Source of the DNA: Caballeronia glathei
GTDB taxonomy: Bacteria > Pseudomonadota > Gammaproteobacteria > Burkholderiales > Burkholderiaceae
Direction: 5' to 3'
DNA length: 64,000 nucleotides
NCBI RefSeq assembly: GCF_000698595.1
Contig: NZ_JFHC01000040.1
Location: 1-64,000 of the forward strand
In this document: one piece after another, positions 48,488 to 56,532 of the stretch
Numbering within the stretch: the first letter of the stretch is position 1
How the letters are laid out: every line of letters begins with the position of its first letter
Made by a program: the position numbers and the translations under genes
The notes under the pieces: generated by a model
Told to the model about the DNA's origin: nothing
What the model saw: the letters and a program-made list of their open reading frames with translations, nothing else
The model's database searches: none

Positions 48488-49345
48488 ATGCACATGCCTT
48501 TCCGCACCATGATCCTGTCGCTGGCCGGCGCGCTCGCGCTGTGCGCATCCGCCCCCGGCTGGTCGCAGGGCAACGACCTGCTGGCCCGCGTCAAGTCGAA
48601 CAAGGAAATCACCATCGCCACGGAAGCGCGTTACGCGCCGTTCGAATACGTCGAGAACGGCAAGATCGTCGGCTACGACGCCGACCTGATGCAATACGTG
48701 CTGAAGTCGCTGCCCGACGTGAAGGTCAAGCAACTCGATCTGCCGTTCCAGGGCTTGCTGCCCGGGCTCGACGCGAAGCGCTTCGATATCGTCGTCACGG
48801 CCGTCACCGTCAACAAAGACCGCGCAAGCCATTTCGCGTTCACCGTGCCCGTCGCGGATGCGACCACCGGCGTGCTGCTGCGCGCGAACGAAACCTCGAT
48901 CAAGTCGCCAGACGATCTGAACGGCAAGGTCGTCGGCTCGCAGACCGGTTCCGCGCAGCTTCAGGCCCTGATGTCGCTCGACAAGAAGCTCAAGGACGCA
49001 GGCGGCCCGGGCATCAAGCAGATCAGGCAATACGTCGCGTTCGACGAGGCGTACGCCGATCTCGCCGTCGGACGCCTCGACGCCGTCGCGCAGTCGGTGG
49101 CAAACCTGGGACCGCTGATGAAGGCGCGCCCGGGCGTGTTCGTGGTGATGCCGCAGACGATCGGCCCGAAGAGCTACTTCGCCTGGGTCGCGCGCAAGGA
49201 CGCGGACAGCGCGGCGCTTGCCAAGCTGTTCAGCGACGGCATCGCGCGTGCGAACCGCGACGGCACCATGAAGAAGCTGCAGCAGAAGTGGTTCGGCACG
49301 ACGATGGACGTCCCCGCCGACGCCGTGCCCGAACCCACCATGTAA
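48488..49345 (+). CDS. Polar amino-acid-type ABC transporter substrate-binding protein
   Basis: A 285-residue exported protein (SBP_bac_3 family). A signal peptide covers about residues 1-28 (ILSLAGALALCASAPGWSQG). The mature part reads ITIATEARYAPFEYVENGKIVGYDADLM, the typical ligand-binding opening, and later FDIVVTAVTVNKDRASHFAFTVP. ATG at 48488 is preferred because GGGAG is five bases upstream; ATG at 48494 is the alternative. It is the first gene of an operon with two permeases, an ATPase, a carbamoylase and more, so its ligand is probably the substrate of those enzymes. Confidence 0.9.
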   Translation: MHMPFRTMILSLAGALALCASAPGWSQGNDLLARVKSNKEITIATEARYAPFEYVENGKIVGYDADLMQYVLKSLPDVKVKQLDLPFQGLLPGLDAKRFDIVVTAVTVNKDRASHFAFTVPVADATTGVLLRANETSIKSPDDLNGKVVGSQTGSAQLQALMSLDKKLKDAGGPGIKQIRQYVAFDEAYADLAVGRLDAVAQSVANLGPLMKARPGVFVVMPQTIGPKSYFAWVARKDADSAALAKLFSDGIARANRDGTMKKLQQKWFGTTMDVPADAVPEPTM

Positions 49346-49373
49346 CGGCGCGCCATACGACCCGCGAGGCGAC

Positions 49374-50036
49374 ATGAACGTTCCCGACCTGCTCACCCGC
49401 TGCATCGGCTATCTGCCGCAACTGCTGGACGGCGCGCTGACGACGCTGTGGCTTTCGGCGGTCGCGGTGGTCTGCGGCTTCTTCGCGGGCATCTTCATCT
49501 ACACGATGTCCGCGAGCGACAGCCGCCTGATGGCCACGACGGCGCGCGTCTACGTGAGCGTGTTTCGCGGCACGCCGGTACTTGCGCAACTGCTGGTGTT
49601 CTACTACGTGCCGTCCGCGCTCGGTCTCGCGTTGCCGGGGGCCGTCGCGGCGGCGGTGGGACTGTCGCTCAATACCGCGGCGTACCAGTCGCAGATTCTG
49701 GGCGCGGGCTTCCGTTCGATCCCGCGCGGGCAGATCGAAGCGGCGCGCACTTTCAACCTCACGCGCCGTCAGACGCTCTGGCACATCGAGGTTCCGCAGG
49801 TGATCGCCGCGACGCTGCCGGCGCTCGTCTCGGAGATGATCGACATCGTCAAGGCATCGGCGGTAATCTCGGTGATCGCGGTCACCGACCTGACGCGCGT
49901 CGGGCAGCAGCTCGCCTCGTCCACCTACCGGCCGCTCGAAGTCTATACGCTCGCCGCATGCTTCTATCTGGCGATCACGACGCTGCTTTCGCTCGCCGCG
50001 CACGGCTACGAGCGCCGCATCGCGAAGCGCGCCTGA
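49374..50036 (+). CDS. Polar amino-acid-type ABC transporter permease
   Basis: A 220-residue HisM/GlnP-type permease with five or so membrane helices. The EAA loop is IPRGQIEAARTFNLTRRQTLWHIEVPQV, which contacts the ATPase. GGTPVLAQLLVFYYVP-like sequence (RGTPVLAQLLVFYY) is the usual core. It is followed 15 bases later by a second permease, implying a heterodimer. Confidence 0.9.
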   Translation: MNVPDLLTRCIGYLPQLLDGALTTLWLSAVAVVCGFFAGIFIYTMSASDSRLMATTARVYVSVFRGTPVLAQLLVFYYVPSALGLALPGAVAAAVGLSLNTAAYQSQILGAGFRSIPRGQIEAARTFNLTRRQTLWHIEVPQVIAATLPALVSEMIDIVKASAVISVIAVTDLTRVGQQLASSTYRPLEVYTLAACFYLAITTLLSLAAHGYERRIAKRA

Positions 50037-50051
50037 CACGGAGACACATGC

Positions 50052-50705
50052 ATGGATGCCTTCACCACGCTCATACCGCGCTTTGCCGCAGCGATGCTCG
50101 TCACGCTCGAAGTGAGCCTCCTCGCCGCGTTGCTCGGCATGGCGGGCGGCTTCGTGCTCAACATGCTGCGGCTGCGCTTTCCGGGCGCGCTCGCCTGGCC
50201 GTACCGCGCGTACGTGTGGATCGTGCGCGGCATGCCTTATCTGTCCCAGCTCATGATCGTGTACTTCGGCCTCGCTGTGGTCGGCCTGACGATGACAGCG
50301 GTGCAGGCGACAATCGTCTCGCTCGCGTTCTATTCGGCCGCCTACTTCGCCGAAATCTTTCGCGCGGGCTGGGCAAGCATTCCGCGCGGCCAGATGGAAG
50401 CCGTGCGTGCCTTCGGCATCGGCCGGTGGGCCGCGTTCCGCACGATCGAGCTGCCTCAGGCCGTCGCGTTCGCGCTGCCGCTGCTCGCCAACCAGGTGAT
50501 TCTCGTGATCAAGGAAAGCGCGGTGGCGTCGATCATCACCGTGCCCGAGCTTACGATGACTGCAAGCGATATCGTCGCCTCGACCTATACATACATCGTG
50601 CCGTACGCGATGCTGATCGTGTGCTACTGGCTTCTGACCCAGTCCGTCGCGCTGCTCGCGGAGCGCGCGGCGAAGCTGATCCCCTTTCTGCGGACAACGT
50701 CATGA
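50052..50705 (+). CDS. Polar amino-acid-type ABC transporter permease
   Basis: A 217-residue HisQ/GltJ-type permease. RGMPYLSQLMIVYFGL is the conserved core and SIPRGQMEAVRAFGIGRWAAFRTIELPQ the EAA loop. ATG at 50052 has GGAG eight bases upstream; an out-of-frame ATG lies four bases earlier. The stop overlaps the ATPase start by four bases (ATGA). Confidence 0.9.
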   Translation: MDAFTTLIPRFAAAMLVTLEVSLLAALLGMAGGFVLNMLRLRFPGALAWPYRAYVWIVRGMPYLSQLMIVYFGLAVVGLTMTAVQATIVSLAFYSAAYFAEIFRAGWASIPRGQMEAVRAFGIGRWAAFRTIELPQAVAFALPLLANQVILVIKESAVASIITVPELTMTASDIVASTYTYIVPYAMLIVCYWLLTQSVALLAERAAKLIPFLRTTS

Positions 50706-51565
50706 GTGCTCTACCCGTCATCCAGCTTCGCGCCGTGGGCAAGTCGTATGGCGCGGCGCGCGTGCTCAAAGGCATCGACCTCGACGTGATGCGCGGCGAG
50801 ATCGTCACGCTGATCGGCCCCTCCGGCTCGGGCAAGACGACAGCGCTGCGCTGCATGAACTTCCTCGAACCATACGACGAAGGGGAAGTCTGGATCAAGG
50901 GTCAGCTGCTCGGCTACCGGTCGGCGGGCCGCACGCCGCGCGACCGCGACAGCGAAGCCTCTATCGCCGAAGTGCGCCGCCCGGTCGCGATGGTCTTCCA
51001 GCAGTTCAACCTGTGGCCGCACATGACCGTGCTCGCGAACGTGGCCGCGCCGCTCGTGCTGTCGAAGAAGATCGGCAAGAACGAAGCGCGGCGGCTGGCG
51101 CTCGCGGCGCTCGGGCGCGTCGGCCTCGCGCAGAAGGCGGATGCCTATCCGTCCCGGCTGAGCGGCGGCCAGCAGCAGCGCGTGGGCATTGCACGCGCGC
51201 TCGCCATCGAACCGGAAGTGATGCTGCTCGATGAACCCACTTCCGCGCTCGATCCCGAACTGGTCGAGGAGGTGCTGAGCGTGATCCGCTCGCTTGCGCA
51301 GGAGGGCATGACGATGGTGATGGTCACGCACGAAATGAGCTTCGCCGCGAAGATCTCCGACAAGGTGGTGTTCATGGAAGCGGGTCAGATCGTCGAAGCG
51401 GGCCCGCCCGCGCAACTCTTCGGCAACACGCGCACGACACGGCTCCAGCAGTTCCTCAAACCGTGGTTCGACCGGAGTCTCCCGCTTTCCAGCGGCACTT
51501 CCGCCGACACCGCGCTTCAGACGAGCGCGCCCGTTTCCGGCGCCACGACAGGAAAGGCAGCATGA
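50702..51565 (+). CDS. Polar amino-acid-type ABC transporter ATPase
   Basis: A 287-residue ATPase of the GlnQ/HisP type: Walker A GPSGSGKTT, signature LSGGQQQRV, Walker B VMLLDEPTSALDPE and the histidine switch MVTHEM. A C-terminal extension of about 35 residues beyond FLKPW is rich in Ser, Thr and Ala and probably flexible. The gene overlaps the carbamoylase start by four bases, tying transport to metabolism in one transcript. Confidence 0.92.
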   Translation: MSALPVIQLRAVGKSYGAARVLKGIDLDVMRGEIVTLIGPSGSGKTTALRCMNFLEPYDEGEVWIKGQLLGYRSAGRTPRDRDSEASIAEVRRPVAMVFQQFNLWPHMTVLANVAAPLVLSKKIGKNEARRLALAALGRVGLAQKADAYPSRLSGGQQQRVGIARALAIEPEVMLLDEPTSALDPELVEEVLSVIRSLAQEGMTMVMVTHEMSFAAKISDKVVFMEAGQIVEAGPPAQLFGNTRTTRLQQFLKPWFDRSLPLSSGTSADTALQTSAPVSGATTGKAA

Positions 51566-52821
51566 CACCGCATCGCACGGACGAGGCCGCGCGCCTCGCC
51601 TCGGGACACGTCAGCCCGGCTCGCCTGCTCGCATCCATCGAGGCGCTCGCCGCATTCGGCACGCGCCCGGACCACGGCGTGGACCGCCCCGCGCTCTCCG
51701 CAACCGATTTCAAGGCGCGCCGCCATCTGATCGAGCGCGCCTATGCGCTGGGATGCACGGTGACAACCGACGCCTGCGCCAACCTCTTCATGCGCCGCGC
51801 GGGGACCGAAGACCTCGCGCCGGTCATGACCGGCAGCCACATCGACACGCAACCGACTGGCGGCAGGCTCGACGGCTGCTATGGCGTGCTTGCGGGCATC
51901 GAATGCATCGCGGCCCTGAACGACGCCGGCGTGAGCACGCGCCGGCCGCTCGAAGTCGTCGCGTGGACCAACGAAGAAGGCACGCGCTTTCAGCCGGGCG
52001 CGATGGGATCGAGCGCGTTCGTCGACCCGGCGCTGCTCGAACGCTACGGCCGCGCCGCCGACACATCCGGCACCACGCTCGCCGATGCGCTCGACGCGCA
52101 CCGCCGCACCTTTCCCGGGCTCGCCATGCGTGCCGAGCAGGATCGCGCCCATGCGTTCATCGAACTGCATATCGAACAGGGCCCCCAGCTCGAACTGGCG
52201 AACGTTCCGCTCGGCGTCGTGAGCGGCATACAGGGCGTGCGCTGGTATGCGCTCACGTGCAAGGGCGTCGCCGCCCACGCGGGCACGACGCCGATGCACG
52301 CGCGCCATGACGCCATGACGCTCGCAATCGCGCTCGGCACCGAAATCGAAACCTTCGCGACGGCGCTCGGACGCGAGCACACGCGCGTGACCTTCGGGCG
52401 CTGGTCGGTGACGCCGAATTCGATCAATACGATTGCGTCGGAAGTCACCTTCACCGTGGACTTCCGCCACCCCGACGCCGACGTGCTCGCCGCATTCGAT
52501 CATCGGCTCGCGCAATGCGCAGCGCGCCATCGCGTTGCGACCGAATCGCTGTTTTCACACGAGCCGGTGCGCTTCGACGACGCGCTGATCGCACACCTCG
52601 GCGATGCGTGCGCCGCACAGGGCGGGCGCATGCTCACGCTGACGTCCGGCGCCTTTCACGACGCGATTTATCTCGCGAAACATTGTCCGACCGCCATGCT
52701 GTTCGTGCCGAGCCGCGGCGGCATCAGCCACAACCCGAACGAAGCCACGGACGACGATCACCTCGTGCTGGGCACGCGCGCCCTCGCGCACGCGCTCGCC
52801 GCCCTCTGCAACGAATCCTGA
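51562..52821 (+). CDS. M20-family N-carbamoyl-amino-acid hydrolase / allantoate amidohydrolase-type enzyme
   Basis: A 419-residue binuclear metallohydrolase of the HyuC/AllC branch. H93 in GSHIDTQPTGG and D104 in RLDGCYGVLAG bind the metals. The catalytic/metal glutamates are in WTNEEGTRFQP, and ELHIEQGPQLE and TSGAFHDAIYLAKHCPTAMLF complete the set. These enzymes remove a carbamoyl (ureido) group, giving an amine, CO2 and ammonia. It overlaps the ATPase gene and precedes a DUF1989 gene, suggesting that the imported compound carries or acquires a ureido group. Confidence 0.88.
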   Translation: MTPHRTDEAARLASGHVSPARLLASIEALAAFGTRPDHGVDRPALSATDFKARRHLIERAYALGCTVTTDACANLFMRRAGTEDLAPVMTGSHIDTQPTGGRLDGCYGVLAGIECIAALNDAGVSTRRPLEVVAWTNEEGTRFQPGAMGSSAFVDPALLERYGRAADTSGTTLADALDAHRRTFPGLAMRAEQDRAHAFIELHIEQGPQLELANVPLGVVSGIQGVRWYALTCKGVAAHAGTTPMHARHDAMTLAIALGTEIETFATALGREHTRVTFGRWSVTPNSINTIASEVTFTVDFRHPDADVLAAFDHRLAQCAARHRVATESLFSHEPVRFDDALIAHLGDACAAQGGRMLTLTSGAFHDAIYLAKHCPTAMLFVPSRGGISHNPNEATDDDHLVLGTRALAHALAALCNES

Positions 52822-52835
52822 TACTGGAGCCACGA

Positions 52836-53534
52836 ATGAGCACATCGCACACAGAAGACCTTCATGCGCACGACAACGGCACCGAACTCGGCCTGAACGC
52901 CACGCTGCAGGAGCCGATCTCCGCTGACGGAATGCCCGAGCCCGGCAAGACCTATACCGTGCCGGCGCGCTGCGGCCGCGCGGTGCGCGTGAAGGCGGGG
53001 CAGACCATCCGCATCGCCAACCCGCACGGCACGCAGGTCTGCGACATGTGGATCTTCAACGCCGGGCATCTGAACGAATTCCTGTCGTTCGAACATACCC
53101 GGGCCTATCTGGACAAGGTCATCCCGCAACCGGGCGATCCGCTCGTCACGAACCACCGGCGGCCGATCGCGGAACTCGTCACCGATACTTCCCCCGGCGT
53201 GCACGACACGCTGATCGCGGCCTGCGACCTGTATCGCTACAGGAATCTCGGTGTCGAGGGGTACCACGACAATTGCTCGGACAATTTGCGCCTCGCGCTG
53301 AAGGCGATCGGCCTGCGCGCGCGCGAGGTGCCGCAGCCGTTCAACCTGTGGATGAACATTCCGATCAAGCCGGACTATTCGATCGACTGGCTGCCGCCCG
53401 TGTCCAGGGCGGGCGACTATGTGGACATCAAGGCCGTGATGGATTGCGTCGTCGTGATGTCCGCCTGCCCTCAGGATATTATTCCGATCAACGCTTTGAA
53501 CCCGCTCGAAGTCGAATTCACGGTGCTCGGGTAG
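52836..53534 (+). CDS. DUF1989 (urea-carboxylase-associated / carboxyguanidine deiminase family) protein
   Basis: A 232-residue DUF1989 protein. Segments VPARCGRAVRVKAGQTIRIAN, HGTQVCDMWIFNA, SPGVHDTLIAACD, YHDNCSDNL and FNLWMNIP are the conserved blocks of the family, and CPQDIIPINALNP ends it. Characterised DUF1989 proteins include the carboxyguanidine deiminase subunits of guanidine degradation. Here there is only one copy and no carboxylase, so the substrate must differ. It follows the carbamoylase by 14 bases. Deimination of a guanidino group to a ureido group would provide the carbamoylase substrate; this is an inference from gene order. Confidence 0.85.
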   Translation: MSTSHTEDLHAHDNGTELGLNATLQEPISADGMPEPGKTYTVPARCGRAVRVKAGQTIRIANPHGTQVCDMWIFNAGHLNEFLSFEHTRAYLDKVIPQPGDPLVTNHRRPIAELVTDTSPGVHDTLIAACDLYRYRNLGVEGYHDNCSDNLRLALKAIGLRAREVPQPFNLWMNIPIKPDYSIDWLPPVSRAGDYVDIKAVMDCVVVMSACPQDIIPINALNPLEVEFTVLG

Positions 53535-53567
53535 GCCGCTTACTTCCACATTCAGGTATCGCTCACG

Positions 53568-54224
53568 GTGGCATCCACAAAACCTTCATCGAGGCGCGCG
53601 CCCGCGGCGGCCAGCGGCACGGCAACCGGCCGCCGCGCCGCCCCGCAGGCATCGGCGTCCGCGCCGGGCGATTCGCTCGGCGTGCGCCTGAAGCACGCAC
53701 GCATGGTGCGGCAACTCACGCTCAAGGCGCTCGCCGAGCAGGCAGGCTGCTCGGAAAGCCTGCTGTCGAAAGTGGAAGGCGGCCACGCGACGCCCTCGCT
53801 TGCCACGCTGCACCGCATCGCGATAGCGCTCGCCACGAATATCGCCACGCTCGTCTCCGGGCCGGATGTGAACATGTCGCCGGTGCAGCGTGCGAACGAG
53901 CGTCCGACCGTCAGCTTTCCGAGCGCCCGCAACCGTGGCGCGATCACGCTCGAACGGGTCGTCGTGCCCGGCGCCGGCCAGCTCCTGCAGGGCGACATTC
54001 ACGTGATCGAACCGCGCGCGAACAGCGACGAGCAGATCAGCCACGCCGGCGAGGAGCTGGGCTACGTGATCGAAGGAGAGCTGGAACTCACGCTCGACGA
54101 CACGCTGTATCTGCTGCAGCCCGGCGATTCGTTCTATTTCCCGAGCACCGTGCCGCACAGCTATCGCAATCCGGGCAAGCTGGTCACGCGCGTGCTGTGG
54201 ATCAACACCCCTCCTACCTTCTAG
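53568..54224 (+). CDS. XRE-family regulator with C-terminal cupin domain
   Basis: A 218-residue protein starting at GTG. A low-complexity Ala/Ser-rich N-terminus of about 35 residues precedes a lambda-repressor-type helix-turn-helix (LGVRLKHARMVRQLTLKALAE through SLLSKVEGGHATPSLATLHRI, about 37-92). A cupin_2 domain lies at about 130-215 (GEELGYVIEGELELTLDDTLYLL). PuuR-type regulators of polyamine or amino-acid catabolism share this layout. It lies inside the operon between the DUF1989 and ureohydrolase genes, so it is the obvious candidate to bind the concentric dyad at 48414-48448. Confidence 0.88.
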   Translation: MASTKPSSRRAPAAASGTATGRRAAPQASASAPGDSLGVRLKHARMVRQLTLKALAEQAGCSESLLSKVEGGHATPSLATLHRIAIALATNIATLVSGPDVNMSPVQRANERPTVSFPSARNRGAITLERVVVPGAGQLLQGDIHVIEPRANSDEQISHAGEELGYVIEGELELTLDDTLYLLQPGDSFYFPSTVPHSYRNPGKLVTRVLWINTPPTF

Positions 54225-54235
54225 GAAACCTCATC

Positions 54236-55183
54236 GTGTCCGGCACCGATCTCACCCAGATGCAGTTGCCGCGCTTCAGCGGCATCCCCACCTTCATGCG
54301 CGTGCCGGCATGCACGGACCTCGCCCAGCTCGACATCGCGCTGGCCGGCGTGCCGTTCGACGGCGGCGTCACGGCGCGGCCGGGCGCGCGCTATGGTCCG
54401 CGCGAAATCCGCAACATGTCGACGATGACCCGCACGACGCACCATGTGACGCGCTTCAATCCGTTCGCGGCGTGCCGTGTCGGCGATATCGGCGACGTGC
54501 CGTTTACCGATCTCTATCATCTCGAGCGCGCGCACGAAGACATCCGGCGCTTTTTCGAGCCGGTTTTCGCCGCGGGCAAGATCGCGCTGAGCGCGGGCGG
54601 CGACCATTCGATCACGTATCCGATCTTCCAGGCGATGGCGCCGAACGAGCCCATCGCGCTCGTGCACATCGACGCCCACACGGATACGTGGGACAGCTTC
54701 AAGGGTTCCAAATTCACGCACGGCGCGCCGTTTCGCCGCGCGGTGGAAGCCGGCCTGCTGGACCCGAAGCGCACGATTCAGATCGGCATCCGCGGCGCTC
54801 AGAATTCGGACGAAGGCTGGCGCTATTCGATCGAGAACGGCATGCGGGTGGTGTTCATCGAAGAGTTCGAGGCGCGCGGGCCCGCGGCCATCGCCGAGGA
54901 AGCGCGACGCGTCGTGGGCGATGCGCCGGTGTATCTCTCGCTCGACGTCGACGGACTCGACCCGGTCTTCACGCCCGGCACCGGCACGCCGGAGATCGGC
55001 GGCCTGACGACACGCGAGACGCTTGCGCTCCTGCGCGGGCTCGACGGATTGCGCTGGGTGGGCGGGGACGTCGTCGAGGTTTCGCCGCCGTACGACCCCA
55101 GCGGCAACACTGCGCTGGTGGCGGCCACCTTGATGTACGAGATGCTATGTCTCTTCGCGGCGAGCCGGTTCCGGAGCGCGTGA
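54236..55183 (+). CDS. Agmatinase/ureohydrolase-family protein
   Basis: A 315-residue arginase-superfamily enzyme with all binuclear manganese motifs: GGDHSITYP, VHIDAHTDTWD and LSLDVDGLDPVFTPG. The fold hydrolyses a guanidino group, releasing urea. RPGARYGPREIRNMS is typical of the agmatinase, guanidinobutyrase and guanidinopropionase branch. GTG at 54236 is supported by AGGA nine bases upstream and lies 11 bases after the regulator stop. Substrate may be a guanidino acid, agmatine or a relative; motifs do not decide. Confidence 0.9.
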   Translation: MSGTDLTQMQLPRFSGIPTFMRVPACTDLAQLDIALAGVPFDGGVTARPGARYGPREIRNMSTMTRTTHHVTRFNPFAACRVGDIGDVPFTDLYHLERAHEDIRRFFEPVFAAGKIALSAGGDHSITYPIFQAMAPNEPIALVHIDAHTDTWDSFKGSKFTHGAPFRRAVEAGLLDPKRTIQIGIRGAQNSDEGWRYSIENGMRVVFIEEFEARGPAAIAEEARRVVGDAPVYLSLDVDGLDPVFTPGTGTPEIGGLTTRETLALLRGLDGLRWVGGDVVEVSPPYDPSGNTALVAATLMYEMLCLFAASRFRSA

Positions 55184-55193
55184 GGCAGCGGCG

Positions 55194-55223
55194 GGAAGGC
55201 GATCGCTGCGCCGGTCGCCTTCC
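55194..55223. terminator. Terminator hairpin between convergent genes
   Basis: GGAAGGCGA (55194-55202) pairs perfectly with TCGCCTTCC (55215-55223). It lies between the stops of the ureohydrolase (+) and the YhcG-type nuclease (-) and probably serves both. Confidence 0.55.
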
Positions 55224-55229
55224 TGCGGC

Positions 55230-56285
55230 TTATGACGATTCGCCGCCGTCCGCCTCGTCGCGTTTTTTCGCGAGGCGCATGCGGGCGGACGCTATCGACT
55301 GGTGCAGCTTGGCTTTGAGCGCCTCGCGCGAAGGAAGCACGGTCAGGTATTCGGCGACATGGATGCCGCTGCGGTCCACTTCCAGCAACTCGATCTGTTC
55401 CTGCTTCTTGCCCGCGCACAGAATGATGCCGAGCGGCGGCGCTTCATCCGGTTCCTGCTCGTACCTGGCGAGCCAGCGCAGGTACAGCTCCATCTGGCTC
55501 TTGTACTCGGCCTTGAATGCGCCGAGTTTCAGTTCCACCGCGACGAGCCGCTTCAGCTTGCGGTTGTAGAAAAGCAGGTCGAGGTAGAAATCGTCGTCGT
55601 CGATCTGCAGCCGCTTCTGCCGCGCGACGAACGTGAAGCCGGCGCCCAGTTCGAGCAGGAACTGCTCCATCTCGCGCAGGATCGCGTCCTCCAGATCCTT
55701 CTCGAGGTAGTGGTCGCTCATGCCGAGAAAGTCGAGGATGTACGGGTCCTTCAGCAGCAGTTCCGGCGACAGCGTCGACTTGGCCCGCACCTGCTGCAGG
55801 TCGTGGCGAATCGTTTCGTCCGGCTTGCGCGAAATGGCGCTGCGCTCGAAAAGCATCGATCCGATCCGCTCCTGAAGCTGCCGGGAGGACCATCGCTCCA
55901 CGCGGCAGAGCTCGAGATAGAAATCCCGTTTCAGGGGATCGTCGATATAGATCAGCGTCTTGATGTGCGTCCAGCTCAATTCTCTCCGCACCGCGGAGAG
56001 AATTGCCTCGTCGCCGAAAGTCTCCGCAGCGCGGAGACAATGCCGCAATTGCTGCTCGCTCCATCCGCGCCCGTATTCGGCGGTGAGCGACCGGGCAAGC
56101 GACGCGACGACCTGCTGGCCGTAATCGGCCCGCGCCCCGCGCAGCACTTCGTCGCGCAGCAGCTTGCCGATGCGCCAGTACAGCAGCGTGAGTTCAGCAT
56201 TGACGGCGAGCGCGGCCCGCTCGCGGGCTGCGTTGATGAGGTCCCGTACCTCGTTCAGAAGGGGAACAGGCGTCAATGCGTTCAT
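55230..56285 (-). CDS. YhcG-type PDDEXK nuclease family protein (DUF1016)
   Basis: A 351-residue protein. The N-terminal DUF1016_N part (residues 1-160) has LYWRIGKLL, YGQQVVASLARSL and LSWTHIKTLIYI. The C-terminal PDDEXK nuclease-like part has FYLDLLFYNRKLKRLVAVELKLG with the D-x(n)-ExK residues. Members are common in genomic islands and linked to phage defence or restriction systems, but no partner gene is seen here. Two inverted repeats lie inside the coding sequence at 55977-56038. The ribosome site is weak. Confidence 0.87.
   Translation of the reverse strand: MNALTPVPLLNEVRDLINAARERAALAVNAELTLLYWRIGKLLRDEVLRGARADYGQQVVASLARSLTAEYGRGWSEQQLRHCLRAAETFGDEAILSAVRRELSWTHIKTLIYIDDPLKRDFYLELCRVERWSSRQLQERIGSMLFERSAISRKPDETIRHDLQQVRAKSTLSPELLLKDPYILDFLGMSDHYLEKDLEDAILREMEQFLLELGAGFTFVARQKRLQIDDDDFYLDLLFYNRKLKRLVAVELKLGAFKAEYKSQMELYLRWLARYEQEPDEAPPLGIILCAGKKQEQIELLEVDRSGIHVAEYLTVLPSREALKAKLHQSIASARMRLAKKRDEADGGESS
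55977..56038. repeat. Two adjacent inverted repeats inside the YhcG-type gene
   Basis: A 13-bp perfect inverted repeat (55977-55989 and 55993-56005, 3-base loop, core TTCTCTCCGC/GCGGAGAGAA) is followed 14 bases later by a second, shorter copy (GTCTCCGC/GCGGAGAC, 56020-56038). Both share TCTCCGC-N3-GCGGAGA and fall within a conserved part of the protein (the stretch before LSWTH). Confidence 0.75.
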
Positions 56286-56532
56286 GGGCAGTCGGGCAAC
56301 GTTCGAAGGGCGCGGCGCGCGCCGGCCACGGGTGGGTGCTCATCCGTGCGGTAAAAGCGAAACGTATTCTACCGCTGAGATGGCGGCAAACCCGTCGTGC
56401 TGCCTCCGCGACGCGATGCGCGCGGGCAGCATCGGCGTTGCCCGTGATGAACGGCGCCGGCGCGCGGCGCATCCGGTGGACGCGTATGCCCGATTGCGGC
56501 CGGCGCGAAGACCCCTGCCCGCGGCCCGCGCG

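Noticed and set aside
53048..54235. Long in-frame upstream extension of the ureohydrolase
   Set aside because: The extension overlaps the DUF1989 and XRE-cupin genes in another frame and has no motifs; GTG at 54236 gives the normal family length.
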